Assembly (NCBI RefSeq): GCF_030551755.1
Contig: NZ_JAUPEC010000014.1
Location: forward strand, 49,928-113,927
Direction: 5' to 3'
From: Pseudocolwellia sp. AS88
GTDB taxonomy: Bacteria; Pseudomonadota; Gammaproteobacteria; Enterobacterales; Alteromonadaceae
DNA length: 64,000 nucleotides
A program made the translations under genes and the position numbers. Under the pieces are notes generated by a model, which saw only the letters and a list, made by a program, of their open reading frames with translations, was not told where the DNA came from and made no database searches. Shown here in pieces: positions 55,444-64,000 of this stretch; the first letter of the stretch is position 1; every line of letters starts with the position of its first letter.

Positions 55444-55690
55444 TAGTTTTCTCTACTACTTCTGAAGATGATAAGTTATTTTGCTTAAGCTCTTGTTGTT
55501 GCTTAGCTGCTTCTTTACGCTTTAATTCTCTGGTATAACGTTGGTTAATTGCAAGAAGTGTATTCTTATGTTTTTGTTTACTTAAAATAATAAGTAATAC
55601 GATTGCTAAGGCGGTAACACCATAAGAAAGCCATACATAAAAACCATAGCCTCCCATAGCAAAAAATGCATTTATGTTCTCGAATTGCAT
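55427..55690 (-). CDS. ccmD: Cytochrome c maturation protein CcmD
   Basis: 87 residues. One membrane helix (about 17-38; [22 protein letters not shown]) followed by a Lys/Arg-rich cytoplasmic tail ([26 protein letters not shown]), the typical CcmD layout. It stabilises the CcmC-CcmE interaction for heme release. It overlaps ccmC by one base and ccmE by 17. The Gln/Glu/Ser-rich tail is slightly longer than usual. Confidence 0.92.
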   Translation of the reverse strand: MQFENINAFFAMGGYGFYVWLSYGVTALAIVLLIILSKQKHKNTLLAINQRYTRELKRKEAAKQQQELKQNNLSSSEVVEKTNESTP

Positions 55691-56436
55691 TATTTAACTC
55701 CCTGATTAAGTACTAATTCTCTTACCCAAGGGCGCATGCTATTTCTGGATATAATTTCGCTTCTAAAGCGGATACAAGTGATTACTACAATAAGAAAAAC
55801 AAAACCCATATAACAGAATATGAAAGGCCAAAGCATATCAATAGACATTGAAGGCTTACCCATTTTACTCACTGTGGCACCTTGATGCAGTGTATTCCAC
55901 CATTCAACAGAATATTTAATAATAGGAATGTTAATAACTCCTACCAAAGTTAAAATCCCAGCAGCTTTACCGGCAGAGGTTTTATCTTCAAAGGCATTGT
56001 GCAAAGCAATAACCCCCAAAAACAGAAACAAAAGAATAAGTTGAGAGGTTAATCTCGCATCCCAAATCCACCATGTTCCCCACATAGGTTTGCCCCAAGC
56101 AGCACCTGTAACTAAAGACACAAAGGTAAAAACAGCACCAATAGGAGCTAATGCAGCAGCAGAGGCGTCAGCAAGCCTTAATTGCCAAACTAAGCTACAT
56201 AAAGCTGCTATTGCCATTCCAACATAAATACCCATAGATAGCGTTGCTGTAGGTACATGAATATAGAAAATTCTGAAGCTGTCGCCTTGTTGGTAATCAG
56301 CTGGCGCAAAAAGTAAAGCCCAGGTAATACCAATCGTTAATAAAGCGATTGTTAAAGCGCTAAACCAAGGGATTATTCTACCCGTTAAATGGTAGGTTGT
56401 TTCTGGGTTTGCGTAAGGATGTAACCATTTCCACAT
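55690..56436 (-). CDS. ccmC: Heme exporter/handling protein CcmC
   Basis: 248 residues, six membrane segments. It carries the tryptophan-rich heme-handling motif WGKPMWGTWWIWDARLTSQLILLF and flanking His residues (FYIHVPTA; WNTLHQGA). It loads heme on CcmE. It starts 1 base after the ccmB stop on the minus strand. Confidence 0.95.
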   Translation of the reverse strand: MWKWLHPYANPETTYHLTGRIIPWFSALTIALLTIGITWALLFAPADYQQGDSFRIFYIHVPTATLSMGIYVGMAIAALCSLVWQLRLADASAAALAPIGAVFTFVSLVTGAAWGKPMWGTWWIWDARLTSQLILLFLFLGVIALHNAFEDKTSAGKAAGILTLVGVINIPIIKYSVEWWNTLHQGATVSKMGKPSMSIDMLWPFIFCYMGFVFLIVVITCIRFRSEIISRNSMRPWVRELVLNQGVK

Positions 56437-56437
56437 G

Positions 56438-57142
56438 TTAGTTTGTACTCACTTTTAAAGCTGATGAAACAGCAAAAGGGGCTAAGGTTAATGTTGTAAA
56501 AAATAGCGCGGCAATTATAGCAAGCTGCCCTGTAAAAGGTAAGTTCATTGCAGCAGTATCAATAGCGCTTGTAGCAAATATCAGTACAGGAATATATAAA
56601 GGTAATATGAGTAAGCTAAGTAATACTCCTCCTTTTTTTATACCAACGGTTAGTGCTACACCTATTGCGCCAATTAAACTTAATATGGGGGTACCTAATA
56701 AAAGCGTAAGCATAAGTGCGCCATAGCTGTTTTCATTCAAATGTAATAACACTGCTAATAATGGTGCGATAAAGATGAGAGGTAAACCTGTTAGTAACCA
56801 ATGAGATGTTATTTTGGCAAGGACTAAAATAAAAATAGGATGAGGGCTCAACAACATTTGCTCTAACGAACCATCGTTATAATCTGATTTAAATAATCTG
56901 TCTAACGACAAAAGTGTCGATAATAAAGCTGCCACCCAAATAATACCGGGAGCGATACGAGATAATGTATTTATTTCAGGACCAATACCTAACGGGAAAA
57001 GGGTGATAACTATAATGAAAAATAAAATAGGATTAACCACATCATCTTTATGTCTGAAGGCAATGGTGAGATCACGCTTGAGTATAAGCATAAAAGCAGA
57101 GCGATAAGACAAGTTATTTAAATTTTGAATGTTATCTGTCAT
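56438..57142 (-). CDS. ccmB: Heme exporter subunit CcmB
   Basis: 234 residues with six membrane segments and the family start LILKRDLTIAFRHKDDVVNPILFF, LFKSDYNDGSLEQMLLSPHPI. It is the membrane subunit of the CcmAB ABC complex. It lies 36 bases downstream of ccmA. Confidence 0.94.
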   Translation of the reverse strand: MTDNIQNLNNLSYRSAFMLILKRDLTIAFRHKDDVVNPILFFIIVITLFPLGIGPEINTLSRIAPGIIWVAALLSTLLSLDRLFKSDYNDGSLEQMLLSPHPIFILVLAKITSHWLLTGLPLIFIAPLLAVLLHLNENSYGALMLTLLLGTPILSLIGAIGVALTVGIKKGGVLLSLLILPLYIPVLIFATSAIDTAAMNLPFTGQLAIIAALFFTTLTLAPFAVSSALKVSTN

Positions 57143-57178
57143 TTTACTTATTGCTCTATATTATTTATCAATAAACAC

Positions 57179-57880
57179 TTAAAAGAAGCGATATTCTAAA
57201 GTGATTTTCTTTAATCGATCTACTGGTAACTCTAAATCTTGGTGTGTAGTTAAAATCACACATCCACCATTATCAGCATGAGCCAAAAGTAGCGACTCTA
57301 AGGTTTTAACTCCTGCCTTATCGATAGCCGTAAAGGGTTCATCTAGAATCCAAATGGGGGCTTTTGTTTGCCACAGCTGAGCCAAAGCAATCCTACGGTG
57401 TTGTCCTGCACTTAAATGAGATGCTAAAGAGTCTTCAAAGCCTAATAAGTTAACTTTTCTTAAAGTCTCTTCGGCTAAATCGGCTGATATTCCTTGCATA
57501 GCTAAATTAAAAGCTAAATTTTCTTGCGCCGTCATCTCACCTTTAACACCAGGTAAATGACCTAAATAGAGTAAGTTTTGATGAAAATCTTCACGGACTT
57601 TGTTTATGTTTTTTTCTCTAAACAATACATCACCTTCATAAGGCGATGACAAGCCGGCTAGAATTCGAAGTAAACTAGTTTTTCCTGCGCCATTTGGTCC
57701 TTCTATTTGAACAATCTCTCCTGGATGAATTTTCAGGTCTAATGTTTCAAATAGAATACGCTCTTCTCTAATACATGTAAGATTTTTAGCAGATATTAAA
57801 GGAGTCGACGTGTTGTTCTGAATTGTTGGCAAAGAAAAATCCAAATAAGAGACGTTAATATATTGTTTGATGTAAATCAC
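57179..57880 (-). CDS. ccmA: Heme exporter ATP-binding subunit CcmA
   Basis: Up to 233 residues. ABC ATPase motifs: Walker [13 protein letters not shown], signature [15 protein letters not shown], Walker [13 protein letters not shown], and the H-loop His in TTHQDLEL. It energises release of holo-CcmE. The frame opens at GTG 57880; the family usually begins near [18 protein letters not shown], so a later TTG near 57832 is a plausible true start (about 217 residues). It is the first gene of ccmABCDE and divergent from ccmF. Confidence 0.93.
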   Translation of the reverse strand: MIYIKQYINVSYLDFSLPTIQNNTSTPLISAKNLTCIREERILFETLDLKIHPGEIVQIEGPNGAGKTSLLRILAGLSSPYEGDVLFREKNINKVREDFHQNLLYLGHLPGVKGEMTAQENLAFNLAMQGISADLAEETLRKVNLLGFEDSLASHLSAGQHRRIALAQLWQTKAPIWILDEPFTAIDKAGVKTLESLLLAHADNGGCVILTTHQDLELPVDRLKKITLEYRFF

Positions 57881-58218
57881 ACCAAATTTATCAGCATTAT
57901 CATACTATAAAGGCTGGTATAGCAACAGTTCGAAATATAATTGTATATTATCGACAACTTTAATGAATATTAATGAAGGTAAATGCTAGAATAATGGCAA
58001 TTTTTAGGCTTGAAGGGCTGAAAAATAGGTATTTATATAAGTTTGTTTGTCATAAGTTTTTACACTTTTTTTGTATGGGCAAGACAAATACCTTTTAAAA
58101 TGCAATTCAAATTATTTGTTTGAGTAAGTATTAAGTTTTTGCTTAATTCGTTGCTTAATTAGTTGTATAGCGCGACCTACCTTACTAGGTACAAAGAACG
58201 ATAAATTCGGAGAAATAA
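57881..58218. other. Divergent control region of the two ccm operons
   Basis: About 340 bases between ccmA and ccmF starts, which must hold both promoters. A small palindrome TACCTTACTAGGTA-like sequence is at about 58178-58191. No well-known Fnr or ArcA site was identified by eye. GGAG precedes the ccmF ATG. Confidence 0.4.
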
Positions 58219-60219
58219 ATGATACCTGAACTAGGGCACTTTGCTCTTATAATTGGTTTAGCTTTTGCTATTTGCTTAAGCATAGTACCTTTGGTTGGCG
58301 TTGTTACTAAACAGCAACAACTCATAACTTATGCTAAACCATTAACCTTTGGGATGTTCGCCTTTGTAGCAATTAGTATTATTACTTTAGGTTATAGCTT
58401 TGTTACCGACGATTTCTCTGTGCTTTATATTGCAGGTCATTCAAATAGTCATTTACCTTATTATTTCAAAATTAGTGCTGTTTGGGGCGGACATGAAGGT
58501 TCATTACTGCTGTGGGTATTCTCATTAACAGCCTGGACAGCAGCTGTTGCTAAATTTAGTGACGGTATTGAAGATGCATTTATTGCCCGTGTTTTATCTG
58601 TATTAGGCATGGTTGTTGTTGGCTTTGCTGTATTTACTTTATTAACCTCTAATCCATTCGAACGTATTTGGCCTAATGTTCCATTAGAAGGTCGTGATTT
58701 AAATCCATTACTTCAAGATGTTGGTTTAATTATTCATCCGCCGTTGCTATATATGGGCTATGTTGGTTTTTCTGTTGCTTTTGCTTTTGCTGTAGCGGCT
58801 TTAATGTGCGGTAAATTAGATGCCGCTTGGGCTCGATGGGCTCGTCCTTGGACAGTAGGTGCTTGGGTTTTCTTAACTGCTGGTATTGCGTTAGGAAGCT
58901 GGTGGGCATATTACGAGCTTGGCTGGGGCGGTTGGTGGTTCTGGGATCCAGTAGAAAATGCTTCATTTATGCCATGGTTAGTGGGAACTGCACTTATCCA
59001 TTCATTAGCAGTAACTGAGAAACGAGGTACTTTTAGAAACTGGACTGTACTCCTATCAATATTTGCATTTAGCTTAAGTTTATTAGGAACCTTTATTGTT
59101 CGTTCAGGTGTTATTACTTCTGTACATTCATTTGCTGCTGATCCAGGTCGCGGTTTATTTATATTGATGTTATTAGGTATAGCTGTTGGTGGTTCATTAA
59201 CCTTGTTTGCTATTAGAGCATCTAATGTTGCCAGCTTTAGCCGTTTTGCCTTTTACTCAAGAGAAACAGCGTTACTTATTTGTAATGTTATTCTGGTTAT
59301 CGCTGCTGTTACCGTACTACTCGGAACCTTATATCCATTATTAGTTGATGCGTTAGGTTACGGAAAAATATCTGTTGGACCTCCTTATTTTAATGCGGTA
59401 TTTGTTCCAATAATGAGTTTACTCTTCATTGTGATGGGCATTGGCCCTATGATCCGCTGGAAAAAAGCTAAAAAAGGTGAGTTACGTAAACAGTTATTTT
59501 CACCTTCAATTATTAGTGTTGTTGTAGGTTTAGCTTTTCCATTTTTATACGGTGGGGAATTTGATGCCTGGGTCGCTATGGGGATCACCTTAGCTTGTTG
59601 GGTTGAACTTGTTGTATTAAAAGAACTATACAATAACGCTAAAAATAGTGATGGGACTCTAACTTGGTCACGTTTAACTCTTAGCCAAATAGGGATGACA
59701 TTAGCGCATAAAGGTATTGCCATAACGATTGTTGGCGTGACACTTGTTTCTACGTACGAAACGGAAACCAACATAAAAATGTCACAGGGAGAAACTTCTT
59801 ATATCTCTGGCTACGATATTAAATTTAACGGTGTGAAAGATGTTAAAGGGCCAAACTACTCGGCAGTACAGGGGCAAATTGAAGTTTATAAAGATGGTGA
59901 GTTTGTCAGCTTATTACAACCAGAGAGACGTACTTATTTAGTACAAACAATGGGAATGACAGAAGCAGCTATTGATCCAGGTTTATTTAGAGATGTATAT
60001 GTCGCATTAGGCGATCCTCTACCTAATAATGCTTGGGCTGTTCGTGTTCACTATAAACCATTTGTTAGATGGATTTGGTTCGGTGCTATTTTTATGTCAA
60101 TTGGTGGTCTATTTACGATATTAGATAAACGCTATCGTAGAAGGAAAACGGTTAAGAAAAAAGCTACTAGCTTACAATATTCAAATGACACAAGTGCAAA
60201 AATAGCAGGAGCGGAATAG
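58219..60219 (+). CDS. ccmF: Cytochrome c heme lyase subunit CcmF
   Basis: 666 residues, the usual length, with about fifteen membrane segments. It has the WWD domain (GWGGWWFWDPVENASFMPWLVGTALIHS) and conserved His residues, including HPPLLYMGYVGFSVAF, that coordinate heme. With CcmH and CcmI it attaches heme to CXXCH motifs of apocytochromes. The stop overlaps the ccmG start by one base. It starts with ATG 58219 after GGAG. Confidence 0.97.
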   Translation: MIPELGHFALIIGLAFAICLSIVPLVGVVTKQQQLITYAKPLTFGMFAFVAISIITLGYSFVTDDFSVLYIAGHSNSHLPYYFKISAVWGGHEGSLLLWVFSLTAWTAAVAKFSDGIEDAFIARVLSVLGMVVVGFAVFTLLTSNPFERIWPNVPLEGRDLNPLLQDVGLIIHPPLLYMGYVGFSVAFAFAVAALMCGKLDAAWARWARPWTVGAWVFLTAGIALGSWWAYYELGWGGWWFWDPVENASFMPWLVGTALIHSLAVTEKRGTFRNWTVLLSIFAFSLSLLGTFIVRSGVITSVHSFAADPGRGLFILMLLGIAVGGSLTLFAIRASNVASFSRFAFYSRETALLICNVILVIAAVTVLLGTLYPLLVDALGYGKISVGPPYFNAVFVPIMSLLFIVMGIGPMIRWKKAKKGELRKQLFSPSIISVVVGLAFPFLYGGEFDAWVAMGITLACWVELVVLKELYNNAKNSDGTLTWSRLTLSQIGMTLAHKGIAITIVGVTLVSTYETETNIKMSQGETSYISGYDIKFNGVKDVKGPNYSAVQGQIEVYKDGEFVSLLQPERRTYLVQTMGMTEAAIDPGLFRDVYVALGDPLPNNAWAVRVHYKPFVRWIWFGAIFMSIGGLFTILDKRYRRRKTVKKKATSLQYSNDTSAKIAGAE

Positions 60220-60767
60220 TGAATAAAGTTATTAGGTTTATTCCTCTTATATTATTTGTTGTATTAGGTGTGGTTTTATATCGTGGTTTATCGTTAAACC
60301 CAACGGAACTTCCTTCTGCTTTAGTAGGGAAAACATTTCCTGCTTTTGCGTTATATACAGTAGAAGATGCTAAAGACTTAAAAACTAATGCTGATTTAAA
60401 AGAAGGTATTAAATTAGTTAATGTTTGGGGAACTTGGTGTCCATCTTGTCGTGCAGAACATGAGTTTTTATTGGAAATAGCGGATACAGAACGTTTTACT
60501 ATTTATGGTTTAAATTATGATGACGAACGCGTATTAGCGCAAAAATGGTTAGCTAATTTAGGTAATCCTTATCAGTTTTCAATGTTTGATGAAGCAGGCA
60601 AGTTAAGTATTGATCTTGGCGTTTATGCTGCACCAGAAACCTTTGTTATTGATCATAATAATGTTATTCGTAAACGTTTTGCAGGGCCATTAGATGCAAA
60701 TATTTGGCGAAATGAGTTTGAAGATTTAATTAATCAAATTCTTGCGGAACAAAAGGCAGGTAAATAA
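60219..60767 (+). CDS. ccmG: Thiol:disulfide interchange protein CcmG/DsbE
   Basis: 182 residues. It has an N-terminal membrane anchor (about 5-24) and a thioredoxin-like periplasmic domain with active site WCPSC in NVWGTWCPSCRAEH. The GVYAAPETFVID cis-Pro segment is typical of CcmG. It keeps apocytochrome cysteines reduced. It overlaps ccmF by one base and ccmH by one base. Confidence 0.95.
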   Translation: MNKVIRFIPLILFVVLGVVLYRGLSLNPTELPSALVGKTFPAFALYTVEDAKDLKTNADLKEGIKLVNVWGTWCPSCRAEHEFLLEIADTERFTIYGLNYDDERVLAQKWLANLGNPYQFSMFDEAGKLSIDLGVYAAPETFVIDHNNVIRKRFAGPLDANIWRNEFEDLINQILAEQKAGK

Positions 60768-61249
60768 TGAATACTAAATTTATAGCAATTATTACCTCAG
60801 CACTTTTATTTGTATTGATTTCATTATCATCTTCACACGTACAAGCAAGTCCTGTAGACACGTATGAATTTAAAGACGAAGTCACCAAAATTAGATTTAA
60901 TGCCTTAACTAAGGAACTTCGTTGCCCTAAATGCCAAAACCAAAATTTAGCAGATTCTAATTCACCTATTGCTGCCGACTTAAGAAGAGAAGTTTATGAT
61001 CTACTTAATGAAGGTAAAGCGGATATTGAAATCGTTAATTTTATGGTGGCTCGATATGGTGAGTTTGTGTTGTATCGACCTAGAGTATCTAGCCTGACTT
61101 ATATTTTATGGTTTGGGCCTGCGCTCTTAGTACTTATAGGGATAGTAGTGGTTGTTATGGTCATTCGTAAAAAGCCTAAAATACAAGCTGAAGAAACGCT
61201 CTCTGCTGAACAGCAAAGTAAACTTGATAACTTACTAAAAGAAAAATAA
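60767..61249 (+). CDS. ccmH: Cytochrome c maturation protein CcmH (CycL/CcmL type)
   Basis: 160 residues. A signal peptide (about 1-28), the LRCPKCQNQNLADSN motif with the redox CXXC, DLRREVYDLLNEGKADIEIVNFMVARYGEFVLYRP, and one C-terminal membrane segment (about 108-130). It handles the apocytochrome heme-binding cysteines. It is the short form; the TPR part of the fused E. coli CcmH is encoded separately as ccmI downstream. Confidence 0.95.
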   Translation: MNTKFIAIITSALLFVLISLSSSHVQASPVDTYEFKDEVTKIRFNALTKELRCPKCQNQNLADSNSPIAADLRREVYDLLNEGKADIEIVNFMVARYGEFVLYRPRVSSLTYILWFGPALLVLIGIVVVVMVIRKKPKIQAEETLSAEQQSKLDNLLKEK

Positions 61250-61253
61250 ATTC

Positions 61254-62525
61254 ATGCCTGAACTCATTATATTTACTGTCGTTTTTCTTCTTCTCATACT
61301 CATTGTAGTGTGGGGACATTTTATTAAACGCAATAACAAAACAATTATCGTAAATAACTCAGACCGTGACGATACCAATGTTACTCTCTATCACGAACAT
61401 AAAGCCGAAATTGAAAATGATTTCAAACAAGGTCGTATAGATGATGAAAATTACCAGTACTTAATTGCAGAGTTAGATAAAAGCCTACTTCAAGACATAG
61501 AAGAAAATAAAAAAGCTTCTTCTAATGAAGTTATTGAGAACAAAACCATATCAATAATTTGGCCAGCATCTTTAACGGTATTTGTACTCGTATTTAGTTT
61601 TTGGATGTATAACTTTAATGGTGCTTACCAACAATTAAGCCAACCACTTAATCAACAAGCTAGTTCTGAAGATCAGGCCCAACAGATTATTGCTCAAATT
61701 AAGTCTATTATTGATTTAACAGTAAAAGAGCCTGAAAATTCTGATGCTTGGTATTCCTTAGGGCAAGCCTTTATCAACATAGGTGAGTTTAATAGAGCTG
61801 GAGAAGCTTTCGATAAAGTTATGCAAATTGAAGGTGAGTCTGCTGAGATTTATGGTGCTAAAGCTCAAGCGTTTTATTACCGAGATCAGCAAGCTATGTC
61901 TGATGATGTTAGAAATTTAATAGATAAAGCTTTAGCTTTAGATCCTACTGATGCATCAACAAATATCTTAATAGGTATGCATAACTTTAGAAACGAAAAC
62001 TACTCATTGGCTATTCAACATTGGGAAACTGTTATTAATTCTAATAAAACCAATGTGCAGTCAGATGCTCTTCGTGAAGCAGTAAATGAAGCTAAAAATA
62101 GATTACAACAAGTTAATAATGAAAATGGTAGTGTTCAGGCTAATACACAAGAAGCTGCAGTTTCAGGTCCTCAATTAACAGTTAATGTTGATCTTAGTGA
62201 AGAAATTAAACAACTACTGATCCAAGGTGAAGATAAAGTCGTATTTATCTATGCAGTATCAGCAGACGCTAAACATGGCAGAATGCCTGTTGCAGCGGTT
62301 AAGTTAAAAGCCAGCGATTTACCTGTCACTATTGTTCTAGATGACAGCAAGGCTATGTCTCCTCAAGCGAAACTAAGTGATGTTCCAGCTGTGAATATAT
62401 ACGCTGTAGTTTCTGCTAGTGGTGGCGTAGGCGTTAAATCGGGCGACTTTAAAACAGAGTTACTTAATGCTGATGTATTATCAACAGAACCTGTATCACT
62501 TCTTATAGATACAATTGTTCCTTAA
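61254..62525 (+). CDS. ccmI: Cytochrome c maturation TPR protein CcmI
   Basis: 423 residues. Two N-terminal membrane segments (about 1-20 and 98-117) are separated by the typical CcmI cytoplasmic loop (VTLYHEHKAEIENDFKQGRIDDENYQYLIAELDKSLLQDI). Then TPR repeats follow (about 155-285; DAWYSLGQAFINIGEFNRAGEAFDKVM) and a C-terminal beta-domain (about 300-423). It chaperones apocytochrome c. It starts four bases after ccmH. Confidence 0.93.
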   Translation: MPELIIFTVVFLLLILIVVWGHFIKRNNKTIIVNNSDRDDTNVTLYHEHKAEIENDFKQGRIDDENYQYLIAELDKSLLQDIEENKKASSNEVIENKTISIIWPASLTVFVLVFSFWMYNFNGAYQQLSQPLNQQASSEDQAQQIIAQIKSIIDLTVKEPENSDAWYSLGQAFINIGEFNRAGEAFDKVMQIEGESAEIYGAKAQAFYYRDQQAMSDDVRNLIDKALALDPTDASTNILIGMHNFRNENYSLAIQHWETVINSNKTNVQSDALREAVNEAKNRLQQVNNENGSVQANTQEAAVSGPQLTVNVDLSEEIKQLLIQGEDKVVFIYAVSADAKHGRMPVAAVKLKASDLPVTIVLDDSKAMSPQAKLSDVPAVNIYAVVSASGGVGVKSGDFKTELLNADVLSTEPVSLLIDTIVP

Positions 62526-62549
62526 ATAGGCGTTTAGGTAAAAACTATC

Positions 62550-63569
62550 ATGGCGAGATTTTTAGGTCGTACCAAAGAACTTCATAACAAAAAAGCAAAT
62601 GTCGGTGTATTGATAACCAATTTAGGTACACCTGAGGCTCCAACATCTGCTGGTTTAAGAAACTTTTTAAGAGAATTTTTATCAGATCCTCGTGTTGTAG
62701 AAATACCTCGTGTTGTTTGGATGATTATTCTGCACGGCATTATTTTACGTGTTCGACCTAAAAAGTCTGCGGCTTTATATAAATCTGTATGGACAGATGA
62801 AGGTTCACCTTTAATGGTGATCAGTAAGCAACAAGAAGTTAAAATCCGCCAATCTTTAACAGAAAAATACGGTGATGATGTTACTTTGGCACTTGCTATG
62901 CGTTATGGCGAACCAACGATAGAAAAAGCATTGAACAGTTTTCAAGAGTCAGGTGTTAATGACATCGTTATTTTACCACTATATCCACAATACTCAGGGC
63001 CCACAACGGCTTCGACCTTTGATGCGGTTGTTAAAACTATTCAAAAATGGCGTTGGATACCAAGCTTACGTTTTATTAGTGGTTATCACGATAATCCTAA
63101 ATATGTTAAAGCGTTAGCTCATAGTGTAACTCAGCATATTGAACAACACGGAAAACCTGATAAATTAGTTCTTTCTTACCATGGTATGCCTAAACTTTTT
63201 TTAGAGCAGGGTGACCCGTATTATTGCTTTTGTAGTATGACAACACGTTTAGTCACTGAAGAGTTAGGCTTTGACAAAGACGACTTTGAAATGACCTTTC
63301 AATCACGTTTTGGTAAAGCTAAATGGTTAAAGCCATATACTGATGTAACTTTAGAAAAACTTGCTCAGGATGGTCATAAGCACATCGCCATTATTAGTCC
63401 TGCATTCAGCGCTGATTGTTTAGAAACATTAGAAGAATTAGAACATGAAAACCGAGCGGTATTTATGGATGCAGGCGGTGAAACCTACCATTATATTCCA
63501 GCATTAAATGACGATGAACTACATATTGAAGCTTTAGTGGATGTGATTTCTACCTCAATTAATAAGTAA
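62550..63569 (+). CDS. hemH: Ferrochelatase
   Basis: 339 residues. Inserts ferrous iron into protoporphyrin IX, the last step of heme synthesis. Family motifs: VGVLITNLGTPEAPT at the N terminus, RYGEPTIEKAL, LPLYPQYSGPTTASTFD, LVLSYHGMPKLFLEQGDPYYC with the metal-site His, TFQSRFGKAKWLKPYTD, and SPAFSADCLETLEEL with the catalytic Glu. It starts 24 bases after ccmI and is likely the last gene of the ccmFGHI transcript, tying heme supply to cytochrome c maturation. Confidence 0.95.
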   Translation: MARFLGRTKELHNKKANVGVLITNLGTPEAPTSAGLRNFLREFLSDPRVVEIPRVVWMIILHGIILRVRPKKSAALYKSVWTDEGSPLMVISKQQEVKIRQSLTEKYGDDVTLALAMRYGEPTIEKALNSFQESGVNDIVILPLYPQYSGPTTASTFDAVVKTIQKWRWIPSLRFISGYHDNPKYVKALAHSVTQHIEQHGKPDKLVLSYHGMPKLFLEQGDPYYCFCSMTTRLVTEELGFDKDDFEMTFQSRFGKAKWLKPYTDVTLEKLAQDGHKHIAIISPAFSADCLETLEELEHENRAVFMDAGGETYHYIPALNDDELHIEALVDVISTSINK

Positions 63570-63923
63570 TATTAGCTTTATACAATGATATTAATTAGGT
63601 TTAAATTATTAAGCCTAATTAATTACCTCAATTACCTTTCCTCTTATCCAACTGATTTTCATTGTTAAGTTAAACACATCTATATGTTTTTGATTGTGAA
63701 TAGAACTTTCTTTTAACATATAACACCAATGTTTCTAAAATAGATGATGAACAAGATTTATATAAGTTGTTTTTCGTTAATATAATAATTGAACTATTGT
63801 TGCACTAAGGCAAACAATCGATACAGAGATCTCGGCTTACAGTCAGGATTTTATTTATATAAAGGAAAGCGTGAAAGGGAGAGAGTTACTTCAGTGTAAG
63901 ATTGAGTTTTAAATGAATTTTAG
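63570..63923. other. Gene-free region after hemH
   Basis: About 350 bases of AT-rich DNA. No coding frame, hairpin or repeat of note was seen before the mobile-element-like end at 63924. Confidence 0.4.
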
Positions 63924-64000
63924 TGACCCGTCCTAATATAGGTTGACAGTCATTTAATTAAAACGCCTGATGTACTTCATTGGGCGTTTTATATTTTAAG
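63924..64000 (+). mobile_element. Possible left end of an IS3-type insertion sequence (partial)
   Basis: The sequence TGACCCGTCCTAATATAGG starting at 63924, followed by TTGACA, resembles terminal inverted repeats of IS3-group elements common in marine gammaproteobacteria, as far as I recall them. Directly inside it is a hairpin, AAAACGCC (63960-63967) and GGCGTTTT (63983-63990), like the protective terminator just inside IS ends. The rest of the element would lie outside the window. The transposase is not seen, so this is tentative. Confidence 0.4.

Noticed and set aside
1..64000. tRNA, rRNA, CRISPR arrays, prophage genes and defence systems
   Set aside because: Looked for by eye on both strands; no cloverleaf-like sequence, regularly spaced repeats, phage structural genes or recognisable defence genes were found.

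Overview
The window looks like chromosomal DNA of a marine, AT-rich, Gram-negative gammaproteobacterium of the Alteromonadales, most likely Colwelliaceae (Colwellia or Thalassotalea type). The grounds are overall protein similarity as I recognise it by eye, the sodium-driven flagellar stator PomA/PomB, several sodium-coupled transporters, the divergent ccmABCDE/ccmFGHI arrangement, and a DUF2375-like small protein. No database search was run, so the genus is an inference.

Layout. 1-5300: the 3' end of a KDG-kinase-like sugar kinase, a CBS-domain protein, a small secreted orphan and a large TonB-dependent receptor (TBDR). 5300-10400: housekeeping xseB-ispA-dxs (isoprenoid precursors) divergent from pomA-pomB. 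10400-25300: an accessory carbohydrate locus with a sugar MFS porter, a GH3 lipoprotein, a second TBDR, a flavin-dependent halogenase-like protein, a membrane-embedded AraC-type regulator, a second GH3 and a GH9 endoglucanase. Together these suggest capture, cleavage and import of a beta-glucan or cello-oligosaccharide. Two exact copies of the palindrome TTGAACGTTCAA lie in the GH3/TBDR divergent promoter, and degenerate copies lie in front of the second GH3, suggesting one locus-wide regulator. 25300-37300: mixed core genes (thiI, panE-like, yajQ, SNF symporter, thioredoxin, LysR, RluA-like, nhaC, gshA, bluB). 37400-46000: a transglycosylase-like lipoprotein, an 860-base gene-free stretch with a tight cluster of DnaA boxes, the yfjD-ypjD-ffh block, a RelA/SpoT-like orphan and amt. 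46000-54900: a hybrid histidine kinase, a transglutaminase-like protein, an acyl-CoA dehydrogenase, plsC-rraB plus a small membrane protein, and a DUF2375-like protein. 54900-63600: the complete cytochrome c maturation system split into two divergent operons, with hemH at the end. The last 80 bases resemble the left end of an insertion sequence.

The most interesting items are: (1) the protein at 43311-44360, which keeps the order and key residues of a RelA/SpoT nucleotidyltransferase domain (K...S, D-x-I-G-x-R, Y-K-S, E-I-Q, G-x-A-x-H-x-x-Y-K) although it is neither RelA, SpoT nor a normal small alarmone synthetase; (2) the DnaA-box cluster at 38271-38361; (3) the beta-glucan locus with its halogenase and shared operators; (4) an NtrC/sigma-54 style control region for amt whose two sites are spaced as in the classical glnA enhancer; (5) two short elements with related inverted ends that may be members of one MITE family.
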